Below are positions 8,248 through 16,205 of a DNA stretch of 64,000 nucleotides, piece after piece. The position numbers were made by a program, and so were the translations under genes. This DNA is from an uncultured Pseudomonadota bacterium (GTDB lineage Bacteria > Pseudomonadota > Gammaproteobacteria > Methylococcales > Methylomonadaceae): positions 1-64,000 of the forward strand of contig CAIQDI010000031.1 in the NCBI GenBank assembly GCA_903870545.1, read 5' to 3'. The notes under the pieces were generated by a model. It saw only the letters and a program-made list of their open reading frames with translations. It had not been told where the DNA came from and did no database searches. Position 1 is the stretch's first letter, and each line of letters opens with the position of its first letter.

Positions 8248-11133
8248 CTATTTTTTATTTTCTATAAATACTCTGGTGCGATCCAGTTCGATTTGAACCT
8301 GTGCTGTTAAGGTATCGATCTCTGACCAATTTTTATCTAACAAAGCGGATTCAATTTGTTGAGCTAATTTACCTAAAACCACTGCGCCCACGTTGTAAGC
8401 CGACCCTTTTATTTCATGAGCCACGGCTTTGACATCCATCGTTCTATTATTAACAGCTGTCGCCAATTTTGCTTTTAACGGCATAAGAGAAGTATAAAAA
8501 ATGCTCAATAATTCTTCAATTGCCTCTTTGTCACCATCCAATAAATCAATCAGCCGACTCATTTCAATGGGACAATTTTCCGTCGTAAATTCAACCGAAT
8601 CATTAGTGTGGAAAGTTAAGTCGGTAACAGACTCAGTGCCATTGAGATAGTCTGGCAACCATTTTTTTAAAACATTCGCCAGTACCTTTATGTCCACCGG
8701 CTTTGCCACATAATCGTCCATGCCAGCTTTTAAACAATGTTCTTTGTCGCCTTGAACAGCATTAGCGGTCATAGCGACAATCGGAATTCTTGTTTGATTA
8801 ACCGCTTTAATTTCACGATTACGAATAATCTGTGTAGCTTCAAAACCATCCATAATGGGCATTTGACAATCCATTAGCACCAGCACATAAGATGATTTTT
8901 CTAACGCATTTAACGCTTCTTTGCCATTATTCACGACGTGTACAGCGTACCCCAGTTTTTTCAGTATATACTTCGCCACCTGCTGATTGACCAAATTGTC
9001 TTCCACTAGCAAAATTAGAAGTTCATTTTTTACTACATCATCACCTGTTTCCAATATATCGGATTGTTCCAATAAAGGGTCATTCAATTTTTCAATTTCT
9101 GCTAATTCTTCTGTATGAAAAATAGTCACAATGGCATCAAATAAAGCAGATTTTTTAACCGGTTTCAATAACACCGTATTCGCACCCTGCTCAATCAATT
9201 GCTTTTTAAAATTCAGGTCAAACGTGTCTTGGCATGTAATAATCGGCAATGTTTCAAAGCCTGCTTTTGACCGCACGGCTTGAATCATCGAAAACAGGTC
9301 ATCGGATTTTAATTCCACCAGCATCAACACCTCGTAATCTTGATGAATCGATTTTGCTTCATCCAGCAAATACAACATTTCATCGACATTGTCAGTGGTG
9401 TTAATTAAAACGCCCCACGAACTTAAATAACTCAAATAAAAATCATGATTCCCCGTATTCTCACCTACCACTAGAATACGTTTTCCATACGATTGCTCAA
9501 CGGGGAAAATGGGATCCTGGCGAAAAATTTTTAAAGGAAACTCTATCCAAAATATGGTGCCTTCACCCGCTTTACTTTCTAATCCAATGTTTCCACCCAT
9601 TAGTTCAATCAAGTGTTTAGAAATCGATAAGCCTAAACCTGTGCCGCCATATTTTCGGGTAGTAGAACTGTCAGCTTGTGAAAATGGTTGGAATAAATGC
9701 TGTTGTGCTTCAGGCGAAATACCAATACCATCATCACTGACTTCTAAGCGTATCGAGACTGCATCATCGGTTTTATTCAGCAAAATAGCACGCGCAATCA
9801 CTGCGCCTTTCGAGGTAAATTTAACCGCGTTACTTAAAAAATTAAGTAAAATCTGACGCAATCGCATAGGATCACCAATCAGCCGTTCAGGAATTTGGGG
9901 GTCAATAAACGTGATGAGGGACAATGATTTTTCGTAAGCCTTTGGCGCAACAATGTTAGCGCAGCCTTCGACAACGTTTTCGATTGAAAAATCAATCGAT
10001 TCAATGTGAAGTTGTCCAGCTTCAATTTTAGAAAAATCTAAAATATCATTGATAATGGTCAGCAACAAATGGGAAGACGATTTAATAATGTGCGCGAATT
10101 CGATTTGTTGATCCTGAAGCGGCGTGTCTAATAATAAATCGACCATGCCAATAATACCGTTCATTGGCGTACGAATTTCATGACTCATGGTCGAAAGAAA
10201 ATCAGACTTAATGCGTAACGCTTGTTCGGCTGCTTCTTTTGCGTCGATAAGGGTTTGTGCGATAATTTTTTGCGAAGTGCTATCGTGAAAACACGCTACC
10301 GAACCAATAAGTTCGCCATTATCTAACAACGGCGCACCGACCATGCTGACTGGTACAAGAGTTCCATCTTTATGAAAAAAAACCTCATCATCCGAACGAT
10401 AAGTATTTTTCTCACGCATACTTAATGCAATCGGACAATCTTCAAGTGCTAACGGCGAACCATCGGCACTATGATGGTGAATAATCGGGTGAATCGCTTT
10501 GCCATTAACTTCTTCAAACTTCCACCCCAACATACGTTCCGCTTCGGCATTAAAATAAGTCAGATTTCCGTCACCATCCAAGGTGTAAACGCCATCGCCC
10601 AAATTGTTGAGAATCGTTCTTTGCCATTTTTCAGCTTTTCGGGTCAGATTTTCGATTTCTTTTTGTGCGGTAATATCCGTCCGAATACAAACGTAATGAT
10701 CGATATAACCCTCTTCGCTTAAAAAGGGAACAATTGTCGATTTCACCCAATACAATTTGCCATTTTTGGTTTTATTTTGAACTTCGCCTTGCCAGGTTTC
10801 GCCTTTGCTCAGAGCCTGCCATATTTGTACAAAAAATTCACGCGGATGATATTCCGCGCTAAGAATATGATTGCCACTCAGTAATTCTTCAGAGCTGTAG
10901 CCACTTATGTCACAAAACTTTTGGTTAATGTAAGTGATTTTTCCTGACTTTCCTGCAATACAAACGATAGCATGTTGATCGAGAGCCACTTGTTGCTGCG
11001 TCAATTCACGATGCGAAATTTGGAGTAATAACGCCGATTCATTATAACGCTGCGTTTTTTTTAAAATAATACTGATGAGCAGTAAAAAAGTCGAAATACT
11101 TAACCCAATGTAATACCAATTATCCATATTCAT
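8248..11133 (-). CDS. Hybrid sensor kinase: PAS-PAS-HisKA-HATPase-REC-REC-HPt
   Basis: 961 aa, membrane anchored by one N-terminal helix (about residues 8-24), then two PAS/PAC domains (about 50-155 and 170-290). HisKA carries MSHEIRTPMNGIIGM with His318; the HATPase has the GTGLGLSISKHLIELMGG box. A first receiver-like domain (about 550-680) has lost its acidic pair (VVGEN) and its phosphoacceptor (LMLVELKSDD), so it is degenerate. The second receiver is intact (LVEDNLVNQQ, LMDCQMPIMDG, VAKPV). A C-terminal HPt has AHEIKGSAYNVGA. The phosphorelay probably ends on the HD-GYP regulator 11 nt downstream. Confidence 0.92.
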   Translation of the reverse strand: MNMDNWYYIGLSISTFLLLISIILKKTQRYNESALLLQISHRELTQQQVALDQHAIVCIAGKSGKITYINQKFCDISGYSSEELLSGNHILSAEYHPREFFVQIWQALSKGETWQGEVQNKTKNGKLYWVKSTIVPFLSEEGYIDHYVCIRTDITAQKEIENLTRKAEKWQRTILNNLGDGVYTLDGDGNLTYFNAEAERMLGWKFEEVNGKAIHPIIHHHSADGSPLALEDCPIALSMREKNTYRSDDEVFFHKDGTLVPVSMVGAPLLDNGELIGSVACFHDSTSQKIIAQTLIDAKEAAEQALRIKSDFLSTMSHEIRTPMNGIIGMVDLLLDTPLQDQQIEFAHIIKSSSHLLLTIINDILDFSKIEAGQLHIESIDFSIENVVEGCANIVAPKAYEKSLSLITFIDPQIPERLIGDPMRLRQILLNFLSNAVKFTSKGAVIARAILLNKTDDAVSIRLEVSDDGIGISPEAQQHLFQPFSQADSSTTRKYGGTGLGLSISKHLIELMGGNIGLESKAGEGTIFWIEFPLKIFRQDPIFPVEQSYGKRILVVGENTGNHDFYLSYLSSWGVLINTTDNVDEMLYLLDEAKSIHQDYEVLMLVELKSDDLFSMIQAVRSKAGFETLPIITCQDTFDLNFKKQLIEQGANTVLLKPVKKSALFDAIVTIFHTEELAEIEKLNDPLLEQSDILETGDDVVKNELLILLVEDNLVNQQVAKYILKKLGYAVHVVNNGKEALNALEKSSYVLVLMDCQMPIMDGFEATQIIRNREIKAVNQTRIPIVAMTANAVQGDKEHCLKAGMDDYVAKPVDIKVLANVLKKWLPDYLNGTESVTDLTFHTNDSVEFTTENCPIEMSRLIDLLDGDKEAIEELLSIFYTSLMPLKAKLATAVNNRTMDVKAVAHEIKGSAYNVGAVVLGKLAQQIESALLDKNWSEIDTLTAQVQIELDRTRVFIENKK

Positions 11134-11162
11134 GATGTAAGTTAATTTTTATGGTGCAACGA

Positions 11163-11762
11163 TTACTTCTTAACAATCGCATTCCACGCCGCCAACCACG
11201 CTTGCGACTGATACAATTCGCTGCGTTTTTCAAGCGTGCCGTTAAGCATCAAAGTTAATGTGGCGTTAATAATGCCGAAAAAATAACTGTAAATTAGCAT
11301 CGGCGCAAGGCTACGAATTTCACCGTTGTTAATGCCTAATTGAATCATTTTCAACATTTTATTGACGGCGGGAGTTTGCAAAAAGGGTTTTTCATCTGGC
11401 AAAAATTCAGCTGCGTTAACCAAAAATAAAAATCGTAAGGCTTCAGGAGCTTCTTCAGTCAATTTAAAAAGCAAATTCACCAAACTGTGTAATTGTTCAG
11501 CGGCTTTTTTATTGCGGCGACGAATTTCATCAATAGATACGCTTAAACTATCCAAAATGCTGTTGTATAACGTGGCGGCAAGTTGTTGTTTACTGTCAAA
11601 ATGTGTGTAAATTTCTTGCGTTTGTGACAATTGAGCAGCGCAAGCAATCTCGCTCAACGACGTATTAAAATAACCTTTCGTGACAAATAAACTCAACGCA
11701 CAACGTAGAATTTCGTTTTGCGTCTCGTTTTTCTGTTGAATCAAAGTTTTTGTTTGTTCCAT
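11163..11762 (-). CDS. TetR family transcriptional regulator
   Basis: 199 aa. The N-terminal helix-turn-helix of TetR type is visible (ILRCALSLFVTKGYFNTSLSEIACAAQLSQTQ split across residues 18-49, followed by IYTHFDSKQQLAA). The C-terminal ligand part is alpha-helical and not assignable. It lies 6 nt downstream of pgsA and 29 nt upstream of the hybrid kinase gene, all on the same strand, so it may be read as part of a pgsA-tetR unit. Target genes and ligand unknown. Confidence 0.85.
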   Translation of the reverse strand: MEQTKTLIQQKNETQNEILRCALSLFVTKGYFNTSLSEIACAAQLSQTQEIYTHFDSKQQLAATLYNSILDSLSVSIDEIRRRNKKAAEQLHSLVNLLFKLTEEAPEALRFLFLVNAAEFLPDEKPFLQTPAVNKMLKMIQLGINNGEIRSLAPMLIYSYFFGIINATLTLMLNGTLEKRSELYQSQAWLAAWNAIVKK

Positions 11763-11768
11763 ATTTTT

Positions 11769-12350
11769 CTAACCTTCCGTTGGAGGTGATTGTGAGTTAA
11801 TGGCGGCAAAAGCCGCGTGTAAATATTGAATCATTGACCATAACGTTAACACGGCGGCGATATAAAGTAAGCCGTAACCTAATTCCATAACGGGTAAACC
11901 GAATAAATCATCGTGATAAAGAAAGAAGCCAATAGCGAGCATTTGTGCGCTGGTTTTCCATTTTCCTAATGAAGACACTTGAACATGAGCGCGTTTGCCG
12001 ATTTCTGCCATCCATTCACGCAATGAGGCAATAGTGATTTCACGTCCGATAATAATCGCCGCCGGAATCGCTAAATAAGGGCTGTTGATTTGTTGAACCA
12101 ATAAAACCAAGACCACGGCGACCATCAATTTGTCCGCGACCGGATCTAAAAATGCGCCGAATTGCGTTTCAAGTTTCATTTTCCGTGCTAAGTAACCGTC
12201 TAACCAATCGGTAAAGCCCGCTAGCAAAAAAATCAACGTACACGCGATATTCGCATTTTCCCACGGCAAATAAAAAACTATCGTCAATAGGGGAATTAAC
12301 GCGATGCGTAACAGAGTTAAATACGTTGGGATATTCAATGCTAATGCCAT
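11769..12350 (-). CDS. pgsA: CDP-diacylglycerol-glycerol-3-phosphate 3-phosphatidyltransferase
   Basis: Makes phosphatidylglycerol phosphate, the committed step to phosphatidylglycerol and cardiolipin, in the inner membrane. 193 aa, typical. The CDP-alcohol phosphotransferase signature DGYLAR..(G)..D..AD is clear in DWLDGYLARKMKLETQFGAF followed by LDPVADKL. Several hydrophobic segments flank it (start LTLLRIALIPLLTIVFYL). The start is the ATG at 12350; the N-terminal LNIPTYLTLLRI matches the family start. Confidence 0.92.
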   Translation of the reverse strand: MALALNIPTYLTLLRIALIPLLTIVFYLPWENANIACTLIFLLAGFTDWLDGYLARKMKLETQFGAFLDPVADKLMVAVVLVLLVQQINSPYLAIPAAIIIGREITIASLREWMAEIGKRAHVQVSSLGKWKTSAQMLAIGFFLYHDDLFGLPVMELGYGLLYIAAVLTLWSMIQYLHAAFAAINSQSPPTEG

Positions 12351-12409
12351 GTTGAATTGCGTGTGCGGTTTGAGAATGACGCTATCATAACATTGTTAAT
12401 GCTAAATTA

Positions 12410-13048
12410 TTATGCAATTAAAAGCGGCAAAATTGCTTCAAAAACGGCATTAAAACTTTCTTTTGTGAGGCGTTTTGTATTCACGTTATAACGGCTGGTG
12501 TGATAGGAATTCACTAAAAAATGTCCGTTTGGTAGTTCGTGTTTGACGTTGTGAGCGAATTTCGCGTGGGATAATTTCAACCCATAGGCTTTCAAAACCG
12601 CCTGATGTGCGATTAAACCGAGCGTCAAAATCACCGAATTTTCGGGCAACGTTTGTAATTCTGCCGCGAGAAATGAATTGCAAACGTTGATTTCGTCGCC
12701 AGTCGGTTTGTTTTGTGGCGGCAAACACTTTACCGCGTTGGTAATGCGGGCATTTTTCAAAATCAAACCGTCGTTTAACGATTCCGAAGTCGGGCGATTA
12801 CTAAAACCAAATTCATGTAAGGCTTCATACAGAAAAAGTCCCGCATAATCACCCGTGAAAGGTCGTCCCGTCGCATTGGCACCGTGCATTCCTGGGGCTA
12901 ATCCGACAATTACTAATTTCGCATTTTCGTCACCGAATGGCGCGACAGGTTTGCAATGATACGTCGGATTTTTTTCTTTCACGTCGCGCAAAAACGCCGC
13001 AAGACGCGGACATTTTTGGCAATTCACATCAAAATAATCTGCGTGCAT
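12410..13048 (-). CDS. Uracil-DNA glycosylase, family 5 (UDGb type)
   Basis: 212 aa base-excision repair enzyme that removes uracil (and related bases) from DNA. Family marks: GLAPGMHGANATGRPFTGDY (motif 1 plus the following loop) and the C-terminal substrate loop VNSYHTSRYNVNTKRLT, where family members usually have YHPSxxN. An N-terminal Cys pair (NCQKCP) may be part of an Fe-S or zinc site. Its start codon directly follows the cysJ stop, so it is probably cotranscribed with cysJ. Confidence 0.85.
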   Translation of the reverse strand: MHADYFDVNCQKCPRLAAFLRDVKEKNPTYHCKPVAPFGDENAKLVIVGLAPGMHGANATGRPFTGDYAGLFLYEALHEFGFSNRPTSESLNDGLILKNARITNAVKCLPPQNKPTGDEINVCNSFLAAELQTLPENSVILTLGLIAHQAVLKAYGLKLSHAKFAHNVKHELPNGHFLVNSYHTSRYNVNTKRLTKESFNAVFEAILPLLIA

Positions 13049-14746
13049 TTAGTACACGTCACGCACATAACGTTTGTCTTTTTTCAGCTGATTAACGTAA
13101 TCAATGGCTTGTTGTTCAGACTTGTTGCCGTACGTCGCAATCACGTCGTGTAAGGCTTTGTCCACGTCTTTTGCCATGCGATACGCATCACCACAAACGA
13201 AGAAATAGCCGCCTTGTTCGAGCCATTCAAATAATTCTGCGCCGTGTTCACGCATTTTATCTTGAACATAAATTTTTTCTTCTTGGTCACGCGAAAACGC
13301 TAAATCCAAACGGTTTAACAAACCGCTGTTGCCCATTTGTTCTAATTCGTCGCGGTAAATAAAATCAGTTTCTGCGTTGCGGTCGCCGAAAAATAACCAG
13401 TTTTTACCTTTCGCGCCACGAGTTTCACGTTCTTGTAAAAATGCACGGAATGGCGCAATCCCAGTTCCAGGCCCAACCATAATAATTGGCAAATCGTTGT
13501 TTTCGGGAACACGAAACACTTTATTCGGTGTAAAGAAGCAACGAATTTCTGTCCTGTCATCGGTCAAATCCGCGAGGAACGTTGAGCAAACGCCTTTGTG
13601 TGAACGTTCAAACCCGTCGTAACGCACGCTCGCCACAGTCAAATGCACGGTTTCAGGATTCGCTTTGCCACTCGACGAAATGGAATAGGCGCGATGTTGT
13701 AGTGGTTTTAATAACGCGACAAATTCAGCTGCTGAAAATTCAGCCGTTGGATTTTGTAACAATAAATCTAACGTATCACGCCCCCACAAATAATCGTTTA
13801 ACGCTTCTTTGTCATTTGCTAAAAGCAGTCCGTTTAATTCTTGATTCCCCGAACGGGTGGCGATTTCTTGCAACAATTCTTTGCTAGGCAATTTGATTTC
13901 AAACTGTGTGCGTAAAGCGTTTTCTAAATCCGCACCTTCACAGTGAATCGCTTTCAAAATATCAGCAACCAAATTTGGGCAATTTGTCGGTACAACACAA
14001 AGCGCGTCGCCCGCTTCATAACTCAAGCCCGAACCCGCGATTGAAATTTCATAATGGCGTGTTTCTTTCGAGGAATTTTCAGCCGTCAATAAACGATTCA
14101 CGAGCAATTTCGCAGGGAATGGATTTTTACGGTTGAATAGTGATTTTTCGTCGTCTTCAGAAATAATTGCGATAGTTACGTCGCTACCTGCCAACGCGGG
14201 AATCACAGAGTGCATCCATTCTTCAGCGGATTCTTCAAATTCTACGTCGCAATCGACGCGGGTTTGCAAACGAGTTGCGCCCAATTCGGCTAAACGATTG
14301 TCCCAATCAATTCCTGCTTGGCAGAATAAATCGTAACTGGTGTCGCCAAGTGAAAGAACGGCATATTTAAGGTTTTTCGTGTTCGCCATTGAATCCGCTT
14401 GAACCGCAGACCACAACATTTGCGCGTTGTCAGGCATTTCGCCTTCGCCGTAAGTGCTGGTGACGATGAGCAAGGTTTCCATTTTTGTCAGTGCATCAGC
14501 ATCTATTTCATCCATGCTTTTGATAACTGGATTTAAACCGTGTGCTTTAGCAACTTTGACGGCATCACGCGCCACCGATTCGGCTGTGCCAGTTTGTGAA
14601 CCGTACAAAATATGAATTGTACGAGCGGTTTGCGCGTTTGAGCTGTTTTGCACAAGTTGTGAATGCAAGCCCGCGAAAAATCCGCCGAGCCATGCACGTT
14701 GGTTGTCGCTGTAAGGTGCGTCGTTTAGAAGTTGGTGTGTTTTCAT
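13049..14746 (-). CDS. cysJ: Sulfite reductase [NADPH] flavoprotein alpha-component
   Basis: 565 aa diflavin reductase passing electrons from NADPH via FAD and FMN to the CysI haemoprotein in assimilatory sulfate reduction. The flavodoxin part has IHILYGSQTGTAESVARDA and STYGEGEMPDNA; the FAD/NADP part has HRAYSISSS, VGPGTGIAPFRAFLQER and the family C-terminus RYVRDVY. Slightly short of the E. coli protein (599 aa) because of a shorter N-terminus and connecting domain. cysI and cysG are not in the window. Start ATG at 14746. Confidence 0.93.
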   Translation of the reverse strand: MKTHQLLNDAPYSDNQRAWLGGFFAGLHSQLVQNSSNAQTARTIHILYGSQTGTAESVARDAVKVAKAHGLNPVIKSMDEIDADALTKMETLLIVTSTYGEGEMPDNAQMLWSAVQADSMANTKNLKYAVLSLGDTSYDLFCQAGIDWDNRLAELGATRLQTRVDCDVEFEESAEEWMHSVIPALAGSDVTIAIISEDDEKSLFNRKNPFPAKLLVNRLLTAENSSKETRHYEISIAGSGLSYEAGDALCVVPTNCPNLVADILKAIHCEGADLENALRTQFEIKLPSKELLQEIATRSGNQELNGLLLANDKEALNDYLWGRDTLDLLLQNPTAEFSAAEFVALLKPLQHRAYSISSSGKANPETVHLTVASVRYDGFERSHKGVCSTFLADLTDDRTEIRCFFTPNKVFRVPENNDLPIIMVGPGTGIAPFRAFLQERETRGAKGKNWLFFGDRNAETDFIYRDELEQMGNSGLLNRLDLAFSRDQEEKIYVQDKMREHGAELFEWLEQGGYFFVCGDAYRMAKDVDKALHDVIATYGNKSEQQAIDYVNQLKKDKRYVRDVY

Positions 14747-14767
14747 GTGATTGTTATAGTTTATAAA

Positions 14768-15136
14768 TTAACACGTTGAAGTATTTTTGTTAGTGTCTTG
14801 CAACATCCCGAAATTTCTTTCAAATTCACTGGAATCCCGCTGTGACAATCGCCCTAATTTTTTGATAACAAGCCGATTATCAATCGTAAAAAGTTTCATA
14901 CGGATTAAACAAGAAACAGGCAACCCCGCTGCTGTTAAATCCGTAATCTCTGTATCAAGTAGCCATGTTGAACTTTTTGCACTGGTTATCATCGCCATAA
15001 CAGATTGACCTACGCTCACGTTAAAGTTTCTATCGGATATAACTAAGGCAGGACGTGTTTTAGTTGCCTGCTTATCTGTGAAAGGGAATGGCACTTTTAC
15101 AACGTCAAAGCGTTCAAAGGTCACGGAATGCCTCAT
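14768..15136 (-). CDS. MazF/PemK-type toxin
   Basis: 122 aa. The N-terminal strand FDVVKVPFPFTDKQATKTRP, followed by ALVIS, is the hallmark of the PemK/MazF/CcdB fold, whose MazF-type members are ribosome-independent RNA interferases. I start at the ATG at 15136; longer upstream reading would run through the antitoxin gene. The start overlaps the 3' end of the antitoxin gene by 23 nt in another frame, the classic coupled antitoxin-toxin order. Together with the Mrr-like nuclease it forms a three-gene defence-like run downstream of gltB. Toxicity is inferred from the family, not shown. Confidence 0.8.
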   Translation of the reverse strand: MRHSVTFERFDVVKVPFPFTDKQATKTRPALVISDRNFNVSVGQSVMAMITSAKSSTWLLDTEITDLTAAGLPVSCLIRMKLFTIDNRLVIKKLGRLSQRDSSEFERNFGMLQDTNKNTSTC

Positions 15137-15332
15137 TATCTTCGGTGCCGTTCCATTCTTCTGCCAATGAATCGCTAACACTCGACAAATAGAGATCATC
15201 TTCCGTAACGAAATTTCTCGCAAATTTTTGGTAATTCTCAACCCATTTCGCAATTAACATTGTAGGACTACTTTGTTCGATTTGTGCGATGTGGTTAATT
15301 TGCTGTTCTAATTCAAGTGGTAGCGTAATCAT
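15114..15332 (-). CDS. Antitoxin of the MazF/PemK-type pair
   Basis: 72 aa from the ATG at 15332 (a TTG 12 nt upstream is possible; neither has a good Shine-Dalgarno sequence). The N-terminus LPLELEQQINHIAQIEQSSP resembles the ribbon-helix-helix DNA-binding region of small antitoxins, followed by an acidic C-terminal tail (EDDLYLSSVSDSLAEEWNGT) suited to blocking the toxin active site. The 3' end overlaps the toxin start. Probably autoregulatory. Assigned mainly from position, size and fold-like pattern. Confidence 0.7.
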   Translation of the reverse strand: MITLPLELEQQINHIAQIEQSSPTMLIAKWVENYQKFARNFVTEDDLYLSSVSDSLAEEWNGTEDNEAFRDL

Positions 15333-15347
15333 AGGGAGATTCAATTA

Positions 15348-16205
15348 TTATTCAGTTTCTACAAGTCCCAATTCTTCAGCAAAATCGGGCAATTCCGAAT
15401 AATGCAAAAGAAAAACGCCCGTAGCATTAGCCAATTTTTTAGCCGAAGCCGTGAATGTCGAATTAGTTACCACAGCGGCAACGTGCGCTTGCTCAAAAGC
15501 CTTTCCTGCAATGATTTCTTGAACTGCACTATTTCCAACTGGTTGCGAGTATTTTTTAACCTGAAAAACAGCTTTCACATTTTCGTAAGTCGCAATAACG
15601 TCAATGCCTTGGTCGCCGCTTGCTTGCGTGACGCGAGCTGTCCAACCACTTTGATTCAAAAGGTCGGCGCATTGATGTTCAAAATCTATCGGGCTAACGT
15701 CATCTAAATTTTTAACTTTCGGGGGCGTGTTGTTTTCGTAAGCAAAAATTAAATCTACAACAATTTTCCAAGCTAAATCTTCTTTGTTATAAGGAATATC
15801 AATTTTTGTTTTGATAGTTTTATCAAAAAAATAATTAAGTTCTTTTATAAAAGCTGACACATCTTCGTTGCCATAATCATCAACACGAACAAGCTGCTTT
15901 TTCTTTAACAACAACTTATCTAAATATGGTTTAACCAGAGGTGGTATTTTTGCTGAAATCTTTTCAGTGAGAACAACATCATCTTTCTTTGCTTGTTCAT
16001 GGGCAACAATACGGGCTTCAGCCGTAGCATCCCCAGATTCAAATCTAGCTTTTTCTTTAGCTAAATCAGCAGCGATTAAAAGCTCCCCTCGCTTACTCTT
16101 ATTTTCTGCTCCACTAAAGCGTGCAAGTTCAGCATCTAGCTCTCTTTCAATAAGAAGAATTTGAGCTTTAAGCTCAGTTTGAATTCGGGAAATTTCATTG
16201 CTCAT
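15348..16205 (-). CDS. Mrr-like restriction endonuclease domain protein
   Basis: 285 aa. The N-terminal half (1-130) is charged and helical, likely coiled coil. The C-terminal half is an Mrr_cat-type PD-(D/E)xK nuclease: Glu176 in DFEHQCADLL, GDQGIDVIATYE with Asp202, and the QxK core in FQVKKYSQPVG (Gln216, Lys218), then a helix with AAVVTNSTFT. Mrr-type enzymes cut modified DNA. Start ATG overlaps the gltB stop (ATGA), so translation is coupled to a core metabolic gene. The antitoxin gene follows 15 nt downstream. Whether the three genes act together is inference. Confidence 0.82.
   Translation of the reverse strand: MSNEISRIQTELKAQILLIERELDAELARFSGAENKSKRGELLIAADLAKEKARFESGDATAEARIVAHEQAKKDDVVLTEKISAKIPPLVKPYLDKLLLKKKQLVRVDDYGNEDVSAFIKELNYFFDKTIKTKIDIPYNKEDLAWKIVVDLIFAYENNTPPKVKNLDDVSPIDFEHQCADLLNQSGWTARVTQASGDQGIDVIATYENVKAVFQVKKYSQPVGNSAVQEIIAGKAFEQAHVAAVVTNSTFTASAKKLANATGVFLLHYSELPDFAEELGLVETE

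Noticed and set aside
13177-14746. Reverse-strand frames inside cysJ and other core genes
   Set aside because: They have no domain patterns and follow the codon structure of the real genes.
15137-15253. N-terminal extension of the toxin gene
   Set aside because: The extra 39 codons are the antitoxin coding region read in another frame; the toxin fold starts after the ATG at 15136.
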